A stretch of 64,000 nt of DNA from Mercurialis annua. Taxonomy: Eukaryota; Streptophyta; Magnoliopsida; Malpighiales; Euphorbiaceae. A program made the translations under genes and the position numbers. Under the pieces are notes generated by a model that saw nothing but the letters and a program-made list of their open reading frames with translations, ran no database searches and was not told where the DNA came from. Below are positions 1-10,585 of the stretch, in pieces (position 1 is the first letter of the stretch; the number at the start of each line of letters is the position of its first letter). Location: positions 7,853,001-7,917,000 of the forward strand of contig NC_065577.1 of the NCBI RefSeq assembly GCF_937616625.2, read 5' to 3'.

Positions 1-1704
1 TAATAAATTGAAAATTTATTAAAAGGACTAAAATGGAAGATTTGAAAGTATAAGGACTAGTATGTCCTAAATGGATTTTTGGTGGACTTGAAAGGTAAGT
101 GGAACCTTGGATTTGTTTAATTAAAAGTTTTTAAGATTTTAAACTTTTAATTTGGGCTTAGACCCAAAAGATTTATATTTTTAAATGGGTTAGAATTAAT
201 TAGTTAAATATAAACTAATTAATGTTTTATTTAATTAAAATTGGAAAATTTTAATTAAAGGATGTATATATGTATATATTATTTTTATAAAAGAGGAATT
301 GAAATAAGGGTATTTTGGAATATGGAAATTAATAAGGTCCGAATATTTTTTTAAAATATGGGAATTTTTCTGAAAGGGTAAAATGGTAAAATTTACCTAA
401 GGATTTAGAATGGACCAAATTATGAAATCTAATTGGATTCCTAAGATTGAACCTGATACGTGGTGTATGTACGGGCCACGATAGCGATCGTGATAATTAG
501 TTAAAACGTTTTGATTATCAAACGTTTATAGAATTGACGAAAGGTCAATCTCGGAATGCGAGGCATTCACGGGGCAATGAATGAATGATTGCCGAGGAGC
601 TAAATGTGGATTAGCGTGCGTAAATAATTGTGGAACGACAGTCTGTGAGTTTGCATTATTACATGCATACATTAAAGTAATAAAATTACTATTATTACTT
701 TAATGTGGAAAATTAATATCATAAACCATTTTAAATATATCGTATATTTATTTTGAGTAAATAAAATTATTATGGAATGAGTCTATGAAACGTGCCATCC
801 TATTTGGGCTATAATAGGACTATGTGATCACTAGTTATTGCATGCATATTTATTTTTATGTAAAGTGGAATGGACTGTGTGAATCTAGACGACGGTCTAG
901 AAGTCTGAGACGACGGTCCAGACATTGCGGGAGAGCTTCTAAGACGACGGTCTAGAACCTCGAACAAGTTAACGGCGATGAAACGATAGAGTTCGGCCGA
1001 TTGATTTAAGAACTAACGACGTCATGGAACATTAAATGTTATCGGTCGTTGAGTTCATGAGAAAAGTTGGAAACAGTCTAAAGAAAGGTTTAGAACTGTA
1101 AAGGATAGTGGAAAATAAACTAGAGTCGAGCGAATGTACAGGTTCAGCCGACTAGTTTATAAATCTCAGTCTGAAAGAGAACTTAGAGGAAAATGGATTA
1201 GAAATGGCATTTCATTTAAAAGCTTTACGTTTCTGTGATTGAACCGGTAGTAAATATTTAAATATATATATTTTATAACGTGTGAAATTATTTAATGTGT
1301 GTTTGTAAGATGTCAACTCACCAGTTAATCTGACCCCGTTGTTGTACCAATTTTTCAGGTACGTAGGCTGTCATTTTGGTGAGACTTCATTTCCTTGTTT
1401 CATGAAGTCTCTATTTTGGACGATGTGGTATTTTGTAAATATTTTCCTATCTTAGCGCTGCAGTAGTAATGTCTAGATAGACAGAACTCTTTAGCATGCT
1501 TTTAATTTGCGATGAACTGCCACGTTAATACTCTGTTTAATTATCATCGCTTTATTATTATATATTTATATATGCATGCTTGTTATGGTTATTTTGCGAT
1601 GCCTCTCGGGTATTTGAGATACCGAGATAAATGTAGAAAACAGTAAATGAAACTGTTGGCATCGAGACAAAATGTCTATGTGGGCCCGACGTGGCATAAA
1701 TGTG
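1..1704 (+). repeat. Left part of an old gypsy (Tekay-like) LTR, split by LARD1
   Basis: This is the interior of an LTR whose start lies left of the window. It resumes at 10586 after LARD1 and ends in TGACA at 10895. Seen here: a CTATT/AATAG hairpin at 799-818, three hairpins with a constant GACG loop at 884-957, a CTGACCCC branch-point-like box and a TTTTTCAG acceptor-like site ending at 1358, and a GCTGCAGTAGT box near 1459. The same landmarks occur in the same order in the E4 LTR on the other strand, so this is a related family. No primer-binding site follows 10895, so it is a 3' LTR or a solo LTR. There are no coding regions. Confidence 0.8.
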
Positions 1705-2528
1705 TGTAATACCCCAAAATATTTAATTATTTAATTGGACCACGTGTCCATTTTGGATTTGCCAGAGTGGCAAAATCGGAAAGTTTTCCGATAAATAAGT
1801 TTTAGTAGGTTGGTTTTGGAAAATTAATTATGAGAAAATTAAGGTTATATTTCAATTCATAAGTTAGAATTGGAATTAAGAGGAAAAATGGCAAGAAAAG
1901 CCCAAAATAGAGTACAGGGACCAAAGTGGTAATTTAACCACTTCGTGTCGAAAATGGAACTTTTGGATTTTGACGGGAAAGTATTAATATCGGGTTTCGT
2001 ATTATTTATTGGATATAAATAATACGTATAAGTTATAATAAAAGGATTTATCGATTTAGTTATGGACTAAATCGTATAAAAGAAAAGTTTAAACGATAAA
2101 TGGTAAGAAACAAAAAGGACAAGGACTAAAATGGAACTTTAGCCAAATGATATAAGAAAGAAAGATATGAATCAGAGAGGGAGCAGAAGGATCGAGAGAA
2201 ATGGAGGAAAATATCGACGATACCGTCGTTTCGCCGCCGTTTCGCCGTTCGACGTCCGATTCGGGTGATTTTCGCGGCGATTTCTTCAGAATCGAAGCCT
2301 CTATCAACCCTAAGCATCAAATCAAGGTAATAGGTCGGTTTTTAGCTTGATAATGATGAGTTTAAGGGCTGTTTTGAGTTAGGATTTTGTTTGGATTGAA
2401 TTTGACGTTTTTGAAGTTATTATAGCGTTTTAATGAAAACCGAGATGCGGGTTTCGTATAGTTGGATGTATAGCACGTCGGGATAGCTGAAAAGCCCCGG
2501 AAAACGACTTTCCGGGGGGCTGTCATGA

Positions 2529-2617
2529 GTGTGCGTTCGCACACATTGAGTGTGCGTTCGCACACTCCCTAAGTTTTAGGGTGTGCGTTCGCACACTCAC
2601 TGTGTGCGTTCGCACAC
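2529..2617 (+). repeat. Four spaced palindromes GTGTGCGTTCGCACAC
   Basis: The copies lie at 2529-2544, 2550-2565, 2581-2596 and 2602-2617. Each can fold as GTGTGCG-TT-CGCACAC or act as a symmetric protein site. The 3' LTR repeats them at 9060-9148. LARD2 keeps four copies at the matching place (54175-54263), one with ATCG in the centre, although the surrounding LTR has diverged. Confidence 0.9.
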
Positions 2618-3265
2618 TACCCTAAACTTGGCAGATTCAAAATCCCAACGGTCAGTTTATAGATTTGCCTCTTAGGAACGCGTCTGTCAAATTTCAGCTC
2701 GATCCGACAGTTCAATTGGGAGAGATCGTCGTTTTACTAAACAGTGTCAGTGTGCAGGCAGCACCTGCGCACTGTCCTGAAAACTCCTTAAAACTTCATC
2801 GAAATGAAACTAAACCTTAAAACTTAAAAGCATTATACGTATAGGAATACGAGATTCACGTCTAATCATTAAACATTAATTATTTATCAGACGTGTCAGA
2901 GCAGAGAGGTCAGTAGACGTGGGATAGCAAGGGCATATCATTTCATCGACCATATTTGAGATTGGATTGCGGTCACTGTGAGTTGCACTTTACTTTCGTG
3001 TATTATATATATAAAGTCATTTTATATTGATATGTATACTGTTTTTACGCATCGCATGTTAGATGATTTGATTAAATATTATATGTTTCTATCAAATGTA
3101 TATACGAGAACTAGTATGCGATCCGAAGAAACTAGCTACCTATTGGGTGTCAATAGGCTGTGTGATCACCAGTATCGAGTCAGTCTAATATGATTGCATT
3201 GAGAAATGACTTGACACAGCTGGGAGCTGTTGATGAATATGATATTTACGATTGGGTTATGATTT

Positions 3266-3347
3266 CGATACACAGAGTGAACTCGGCTACGGTGTAGCCT
3301 GGAAGTCCCCGTATCGAGTGGCTGGGCCACCAGCGAGTTGGACTCGC
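3266..3347 (+). other. Hairpin cluster in the LARD1 LTR (GGT and TGG triloops)
   Basis: Perfect small hairpins follow one another: GGCTAC-GGT-GTAGCC (3285-3299), GTGGC-TGG-GCCAC (3318-3330) and GCGAGT-TGG-ACTCGC (3333-3347). The first is enclosed by CGATAC (3266-3271) pairing with GTATCG (3311-3316). The loops are fixed while the stems differ. The 3' LTR copy is 9797-9878. Confidence 0.8.
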
Positions 3348-4053
3348 AATTGATATTTACGATTGGGTTGAATGATATATGATTATTTGAGAGATGTGTC
3401 GCATGCTAGGATATTAGTTTCGTACGGATCAAATACATGTTTATATGTTTTATATTATTGTTTTCTTGAGATGCGATGCTATGTTTTTAAATTAATACCG
3501 TTAGTAAAATGCAACCTCACTCAGTATTTTCCCAAATACTGACCCCTCACCTTTGATGTTTTCAGGTGCTTAGTATGTGGACCTAGCTAGAGGCCAATTT
3601 TGAAGTCCAGAAGTCAGCTGTGTAGGTTTAGTTTCTGACTTCTGTAAATGCTGCAGTAGTGGTCCCGTATGACAGAGTCGTAGCCGAGACAGCAGTACAC
3701 ATTGAGTGTACATATTACTTGCTGCCCAGTTTATATGTTTTTGTAGGCTACGTGTTTTATATGTTGTGCACGGCACTAGGTGCCAGTGATATGTTGGATA
3801 CACTAACTGATATATATAGTACCGCGAGGCCAGTTCGTACGAGGTACGGTAACTAGAGCCCGCGAGGATAACAGAACAGTTAGTGTAAATGTTTGTGTAT
3901 ACATGTTATGTATACTTGCTTCTGTTGCTTTATGTTATTTGTTTATTATTTGCGAAAAATTAATAGTGATTTAAGGCTTGCTACGGGTTCCGGAGCTACC
4001 ACTCCCGTTCCCTAGCGCCGGTTGCGGCTCAATATTTTGGGTCGTGACAATTG

Positions 4054-4065
4054 TGGTATCAGAGC
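4054..4065 (+). other. LARD1 primer-binding site (tRNA-iMet)
   Basis: TGGTATCAGAGC lies four bases after the 5' LTR. It is the usual plant match to the 3' end of initiator Met tRNA, which primes minus-strand DNA synthesis. A roughly 49-bp direct duplication starting GAGCAGTTGG (4062 and 4111) follows directly. Confidence 0.88.
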
Positions 4066-4503
4066 AGTTGGTCCAGTTACCACTGCAAGTTTGTTTTGAT
4101 GATTGTTTGAGAGCAGTTGGTCCAGTTACCACTGCTAGTTTGTTTTGGATGTCTGTCTGAATTGTGAAACTCTGTCAGTAAGTAAACCTAGGAACTACTG
4201 CAGCAAGAGAGTCAAACCTTAGTTGTTTGCATTTGATTGATGTGTGCATTATTAGTAAGTTCCATAAAGCGTGCGAACCGAGATGGTTAAATGAAGAAGT
4301 GATGAATATTTGTGTATATGAGCGGATAAGGCAACTAAGTGTTTATTACTTGTGTAAGGGATATTCAGTGATTACGTATTTGCGAATTACGTATAGATTG
4401 ATTTGAATTTAATGTTTGTGATGCCTTACGAGATGATATTGAAGTTAAGCAAGGAAAAAGAGGGCTCAGATGGTCGCTGGCATTGGAGTTGTTTCTTTTT
4501 AGC

Positions 4504-5160
4504 ATGTCTGGGCAGAATGAAGCTCAACTACATGCTGCAGAGAAACAGGAGGAAGCGCCTCCTATATACCAGAATGGATTTCATAACGAAGTAGGCGGAC
4601 CATCTGGAATCCACCAGAATGGATTCCACATAGATATTGGGAGATCATCTGAGATATATCAGAATGGTTTCATGTCAGTATCAGAAATTGACAGTTCTTC
4701 TAGGGTTAGAGGTAGAACTCACTCATCAGAGATAGAATATAGTGAAGAAAGTGAGGAGAATCCTGAGGAGGATCCAGAGGAGGACTTAGAAGAAGAAGAA
4801 TTGTTAGATGAGTCAGACGTTGAGGAGTACCGAAGTAAACATTTCCGGTCCAATGTGCGGAGGTACCGCAATTTGAGAGAAGATGGAGGGCTAGTATATA
4901 GTCAGGCACAAGTGGTTTTGAATCAGGTTAGGAGGCAAATGCGCTCCTTTTCTAGAGGAATACTACCAGTGGAACTGTATTCCTCTGACTTTCTTCGCAT
5001 GGTAGAAAAAGTTCCAGACCTTAATGAAGATAATAGGACGATTAACCGTAGATACGTTAGGGATTTGGGGCTCGAGTTTGATGAGTTATATGAGTATGTT
5101 CACGAGCACGTTGGGACGCTCACTATGATGGCTCGTAGGATCGAGGCTAACCGCGAGTGA
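4504..5160 (+). CDS. Hypothetical protein of LARD1, acidic, with 15-residue repeats
   Basis: An open frame of about 218 codons just after the primer site, where gag would be. The frame is also open upstream to a Met at 4483; I prefer the Met at 4504 (MSGQNEAQ) as the start. Residues about 20-60 hold three copies of a 15-residue unit containing YQNGFH, with 45-bp spacing (core at 4570, 4615 and 4660). A strongly acidic stretch of E and D follows at about residues 70-110, then a basic, R-rich C-terminal part that could be helical. There is no CCHC zinc knuckle and no recognisable gag domain. No function is known; a diverged gag-like or RNA-packaging protein is possible, but chance survival cannot be excluded. 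LARD2 has no clear equivalent. Confidence 0.5.
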   Translation: MSGQNEAQLHAAEKQEEAPPIYQNGFHNEVGGPSGIHQNGFHIDIGRSSEIYQNGFMSVSEIDSSSRVRGRTHSSEIEYSEESEENPEEDPEEDLEEEELLDESDVEEYRSKHFRSNVRRYRNLREDGGLVYSQAQVVLNQVRRQMRSFSRGILPVELYSSDFLRMVEKVPDLNEDNRTINRRYVRDLGLEFDELYEYVHEHVGTLTMMARRIEANRE

Positions 5161-8100
5161 GATGGCAATCCTATTCGACCCTACATTTTCAGACGTGCGT
5201 TTTATCCAGATTATACTAGTCAATCCTCTGGTATTAGGACTAACCCCCACTCCGTACATAGAGGCGGAGCCAACTCCAGTAGAAGAGTTAAGGGTCGACA
5301 CACTGGAATAGTTATTAAGAAACCTAGCGTTCTACATCAGGCACCCCCAGGTATAAATGATTAATATGCTTTGAGTATTTGTGTTTATATGTTGCATTGT
5401 TGTGTATATGTTTACTGCATGCATGATAGAGCATAACGAGTAGAATGTACCTATAAGATAATACCTCAGATAGGTAGGGCCTATAGGAAGCGATATTGAC
5501 AAACACGTGCTTAAAAAAATGAATATATAAACATAATTTACAAAGACAATAATATAATAAACGATAAATAATACATTTATCGCGAACGTAATTCCTGTAT
5601 TACGTTCTAGAAGTTGTGAAGAAAGAGATGGGTTACCAACAGGGAATCGATATGAAACATCGGTACCTGCGTTTGTACAGGATATGACATGGTACAGAGT
5701 GTTAAAGAAGTGGTTGTGGTGATTACAGCAGTAGAGAATGTTGAATTAAATTAAGTTATCGGAGATATGGAGAAAGAATTGATGTGATAGGAGAATTGTC
5801 AGGAAAATGACAGAAGGTGACAGCAATACAAAAATTTGAAATGTACCCAATAATAATAAAGAAAGCCGTTAATAGTCGCAGAGTGTACAACCTGGAGTAA
5901 ACTTATGTTTTATGAAAAGTATGAAGAATTTTTAAGATTTTTCAAAGTACGATTGTGCTCAGACATCGCATATGACATTGCATAATCACGATAGGAATAC
6001 ATAAGAAAATGATTTTCGAAATGTAGATCATGCATCATATCTTTACAATGATAAAGAAAAATGCGATTTTGATCAACTCTTTGGTGATGAGAGGTGTCAT
6101 CACTCTGAGCTACAATTGTACTAATGATTTCAAACGATTTATGAAAAGTGGTTTAAAAGAGCTGGCCAGCCAAAGGATGTTTTGAAATCTTTTGTTAGTA
6201 AGTGAACTCAGATGTGAAACTCTGCGACGGATAATAAAATGTTCTTAGTAAATAAGAATAAAATTTAAAAGCAAATCCCAATAACAGAATAAAGCCCTGT
6301 TAATGATAATTGCAATAATGTTAAGGGAGCTACAGTGAAATGTGAACGAGGAGTTATTGCCGGAGAGCGAACGCAGTCAAGATGCAATGCGCTGGCAATA
6401 TTTAAGGATATAGTAAATATCCTTATGATAAAATAAAGGCTGAAATGATGGAGAGTCATGTTAGATGAAAGAAACGTAACAAATACGCAAGGATGAAGAG
6501 TAAAGGATTATTCCTATGTTGAAATAAGTAACGTAGCGAACGAGAAATATACTAGAGAAAGAAATTGAAAGTATAAGGGACGAGAAGACGATAATATGAG
6601 TGATGAACCTCAAGTGATATTAAAAGGATATATAACCTTATCAATATCCGTGTTTGAAGATACAGAAGTAGAAAGAGAAGGGATATGAACGATGAAGAAG
6701 ATAATCCAATAAGATGTAAAGGTTCGAAGTTGGATAGATCAAGAGAGATAATGATACTAATGGACTGATATTAAGTGAAGTCACTAGTATCAGCATTAAG
6801 AGTTATAAGTTGTGTTAACAGAAAAGAGAAGAGTTAAGTTATGAAACTCTAGTATAAGGAGATAAGCACACGTATAGGTATACATGTCAGTATATATAAG
6901 AATAATGGATAAGATGAAAGAAAGTATAATGAAGGAAACTTATATACCCTTAAGATTCAGTAAGATAAATAGAGAAGTGGAAAGTTCTAGAGATATATAA
7001 GAAGGATTATCAGAATAGAACAACAATAATTGAGCTATTATAAACGAAGGAAAGACGTAGCGGATACAGTAAGTAAAGGATAAGATGATACTTCATTGCT
7101 ATTGGACAGATAGGAGTGAATTGTATCTAAGAAGCCACAATGTCATAAGAACGAGAGGTGGTATTAGTATAAAGAGATCAAGGTATTTAAAGACAATTAG
7201 AAACGCGTTATAAGTGCTAAGGAAGCATAAGGAGTGTAAGACAACAAAAATCGAAACTATTCCCTAATTTTGGGAGTTGCAAAGTCAAGTATGATCTAAA
7301 TGCTAAGAGTGATCGAGAACACTTCAAGAAGAAGATAAAAGACAAAATAAGGACAAGCTAAGAAATGATCACGACTAGTACTAAGACGACACCTTGAAAA
7401 GTGAGAATAAAGTCGTAAACTTACTTGAAAGTAAGAAACATAATTGTAGACGAAAGAGAAAGTTGTTTATACAGTAAGAAGGAATGACGATAAAGGAAGT
7501 AAATAAATTATTAAGGATCTACTGAATCCGTTAAGAATTAAAGGTAAGGTTGAATAAGTGAAAAATGTATCAAGTTTAGCTATGTTAAGAGAAAGGGAAA
7601 GTATTTAACATAGTGCAAGTTGAGAAAGATTGGTTAATGAGGAATGAAGTGTCAGACAATGATAGAAAGGAGTGAGAAGTGACAAGAACCAGTTAAGAAA
7701 GGAAAGTGAAAATTACATACGATAGTAAAGATCATAACTGCAGGTTACGATTACGAGAGAAAATATTCATAGGAATACGCATAAAGTAAGTACGTCATTA
7801 AGATGAAATTGGCACGTCGTGACCATTCACGTATAAAGGAGACGAGTAGCAACCCTATGGCTACTAAGAATGAAATGATGAAACGAGAAAACATTAGATT
7901 ATAATTAGTGACAACTAGGTGGCAATGATGTAAGGACTATGACATCAAGAATACGTCCAAGGACCATTCTATCTCGGAAAAGATAACAGATGAGACGAAG
8001 GTACCAGTAAGAGAATTCTCAACAACGTAACAGCAAGCAACTATTAAGAGTTGAATAGATAATTGATTAGCAACAAGTATAAAGTTATAGCTGTGCATGG

Positions 8101-8222
8101 AAAACTAAGAGTTAAGTAAAAGGAAAAGCGGTGATCAAAACATATTAATGGACGTCAAGAAAACTGTAAGGATAAGTTAAGATCCCAACAAGATTTATGA
8201 AAATTCGAGGACGAATTTTTAT
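5161..8222 (+). other. LARD1 internal region without genes, purine-rich on the plus strand
   Basis: No frame is open beyond short chance stretches, and none resembles pol. From about 6200 to the purine tract the plus strand is visibly rich in A and G. Around 5960-6120 it shares short motifs with LARD2 at 56560-56700 (for example CATATGACATTG-like and CAACTCTTTGG.GATGAGAG followed by GTCATCAC), so the two internal regions are related. It ends with TTCGAGGACGAATTT just before the purine tract, the usual end of Tekay internal domains. Confidence 0.75.
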
Positions 8223-8235
8223 AAGGGGGGAAGAA
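8223..8235 (+). other. LARD1 polypurine tract
   Basis: AAGGGGGGAAGAA abuts the 3' LTR and would prime plus-strand synthesis. E4 and LARD2 have the same arrangement. Confidence 0.85.
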
Positions 8236-10580
8236 TGTAATACCCCAAAATATTTAATTATTTAATTGGACCACGTGTCCATTTTGGATTTGCCAGAGTG
8301 GCAAAATCGGAAAGTTTTCCGATAAATAAGTTTTAGTAGGTTGGTTTTGGAAAATTAATTATGAGAAAATTAAGGTTATATTTCAATTCATAAGTTAGAA
8401 TTGGAATTAAGAGGAAAAATGGCAAGAAAAGCCCAAAATAGAGTACAGGGACCAAAGTGGTAATTTAACCACTTCGTGTCGAAAATGGAACTTTTGGATT
8501 TTGACGGGAAAGTATTAATATCGGGTTTCGTATTATTTATTGGATATAAATAATACGTATAAGTTATAATAAAAGGATTTATCGATTTAGTTATGGACTA
8601 AATCGTATAAAAGAAAAGTTTAAACGATAAATGGTAAGAAACAAAAAGGACAAGGACTAAAATGGCACTTTAGCCAAATGATATAAGAAAGAAAGATATG
8701 AATCAGAGAGGGAGCAGAAGGATCGAGAGAAATGGAGGAAAATATCGACGATACCGTCGTTTCGCCGCCGTTTCGCCGTTCGACGTCCGATTCGGGTGAT
8801 TTTCGCGGCGATTTCTTCAGAATCGAAGCCTCTATCAACCCTAAGCATCAAATCAAGGTAATAGGTCGGTTTTTAGCTTGATAATGATGAGTTTAAGGGC
8901 TGTTTTGAGTTAGGATTTTGTTTGGATTGAATTTGACGTTTTTGAAGTTATTATAGCGTTTTAATGAAAACCGAGATGCGGGTTTCGTATAGTTGGATGT
9001 ATAGCACGTCGGGATAGCTGAAAAGCCCCGGAAAACGACTTTCCGGGGGGCTGTCATGAGTGTGCGTTCGCACACATTGAGTGTGCGTTCGCACACTCCC
9101 TAAGTTTTAGGGTGTGCGTTCGCACACTCACTGTGTGCGTTCGCACACTACCCTAAACTTGGCAGATTCAAAATCCCAACGGTCAGTTTATAGATTTGCC
9201 TCTTAGGAACGCGTCTGTCAAATTTCAGCTCGATCCGACAGTTCAATTGGGAGAGATCGTCGTTTTACTAAACAGTGTCAGTGTGCAGGCAGCACCTGCG
9301 CACTGTCCTGAAAACTCCTTAAAACTTCATCGAAATGAAACTAAACCTTAAAACTTAAAAGCATTATACGTATAGGAATACGAGATTCACGTCTAATCAT
9401 TAAACATTAATTATTTATCAGACGTGTCAGAGCAGAGAGGTCAGTAGACGTGGGATAGCAAGGGCATATCATTTCATCGACCATATTTGAGATTGGATTG
9501 CGGTCACTGTGAGTTGCACTTTACTTTCGTGTATTATATATATAAAGTCATTTTATATTGATATGTATACTGTTTTTACGCATCGCATGTTAGATGATTT
9601 GATTAAATATTATATGTTTCTATCAAATGTATATACGAGAACTAGTATGCGATCCGAAGAAACTAGCTACCTATTGGGTGTCAATAGGCTGTGTGATCAC
9701 CAGTATCGAGTCAGTCTAATATGATTGCATTGAGAAATGACTTGACACAGCTGGGAGCTGTTGATGAATATGATATTTACGATTGGGTTATGATTTCGAT
9801 ACACAGAGTGAACTCGGCTACGGTGTAGCCTGGAAGTCCCCGTATCGAGTGGCTGGGCCACCAGCGAGTTGGACTCGCAATTGATATTTACGATTGGGTT
9901 GAATGATATATGATTATTTGAGAGATGTGTCGCATGCTAGGATATTAGTTTCGTACGGATCAAATACATGTTTATATGTTTTATATTATTGTTTTCTTGA
10001 GATGCGATGCTATGTTTTTAAATTAATACCGTTAGTAAAATGCAACCTCACTCAGTATTTTCCCAAATACTGACCCCTCACCTTTGATGTTTTCAGGTGC
10101 TTAGTATGTGGACCTAGCTAGAGGCCAATTTTGAAGTCCAGAAGTCAGCTGTGTAGGTTTAGTTTCTGACTTCTGTAAATGCTGCAGTAGTGGTCCCGTA
10201 TGACAGAGTCGTAGCCGAGACAGCAGTACACATTGAGTGTACATATTACTTGCTGCCCAGTTTATATGTTTTTGTAGGCTACGTGTTTTATATGTTGTGC
10301 ACGGCACTAGGTGCCAGTGATATGTTGGATACACTAACTGATATATATAGTACCGCGAGGCCAGTTCGTACGAGGTACGGTAACTAGAGCCCGCGAGGAT
10401 AACAGAACATTTAGTGTAAATGTTTGTGTATACATGTTATGTATACTTGCTTCTGTTGCTTTATGTTATTTGTTTATTATTTGCGAAAAATTAATAGTGA
10501 TTTAAGGCTTGCTACGGGTTCCGGAGCTACCACTCCCGTTCCCTAGCGCCGGTTGCGGCTCAATATTTTGGGTCGTGACA
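8236..10580 (+). repeat. LARD1 3' LTR
   Basis: Same length as the 5' LTR and nearly identical. Every landmark of the 5' LTR recurs 6531 bp further on: palindromes at 9060-9148, the TATTGGG hairpin at 9670-9688, the hairpin cluster at 9797-9878. Confidence 0.93.
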
Positions 10581-10585
10581 ATGTG

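Larger units (their letters stand above)
2327..3565 (+). other. Putative LTR intron of LARD1 (5' LTR copy)
   Basis: Donor context is CAAG/GTAATA. Just before the 3' end are CTGACCCC, which fits the plant branch-point consensus, and TTTTCAG/G. Donor- and acceptor-like sites occur at corresponding positions in LARD2 (53973-55388), E3 (50773-52700) and E4 (32707-34759, minus strand); the outer LTR shows the acceptor (to 1358). The 3' LTR copy is 8858-10096. Splicing is inferred; no transcript is available. Confidence 0.45.
1705..4049 (+). repeat. LARD1 5' LTR
   Basis: It begins TGTAATACCCC and ends GGGTCGTGACA. Landmarks in order: a GATATAAG TATA-like site near 2149, a GC-rich leader, a GTAATA donor-like site at 2327, a CCCCGGAAA/TTTCCGGGG hairpin at 2495-2517, four GTGTGCGTTCGCACAC palindromes at 2529-2617, a hairpin at 2750-2772, the TATTGGG hairpin at 3139-3157, a hairpin cluster at 3266-3347, and an acceptor-like TTTTCAG ending at 3565. 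The short ORFs across it (at 2089, 2978 and 3570, for example) have no family resemblance and are not called as genes. Confidence 0.93.
1705..10580 (+). mobile_element. LARD1, non-autonomous gypsy-type LTR retrotransposon (8876 bp)
   Basis: It is a complete element: two 2345-bp LTRs (1705-4049 and 8236-10580), TG...CA termini, and a perfect 5-bp target duplication ATGTG (1700-1704 and 10581-10585). A tRNA-iMet type primer site and a purine tract are present. The 4186-bp internal region has no recognisable protease, RT, RNase H or integrase in any frame, so the element cannot supply its own pol. It fits the class of large retrotransposon derivatives (LARD). I noticed only about two LTR differences (near 2139/8670 and 3870/10401), so insertion was recent. 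Its ends match the E4 family, which suggests trans-mobilisation (inference). Confidence 0.9.
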
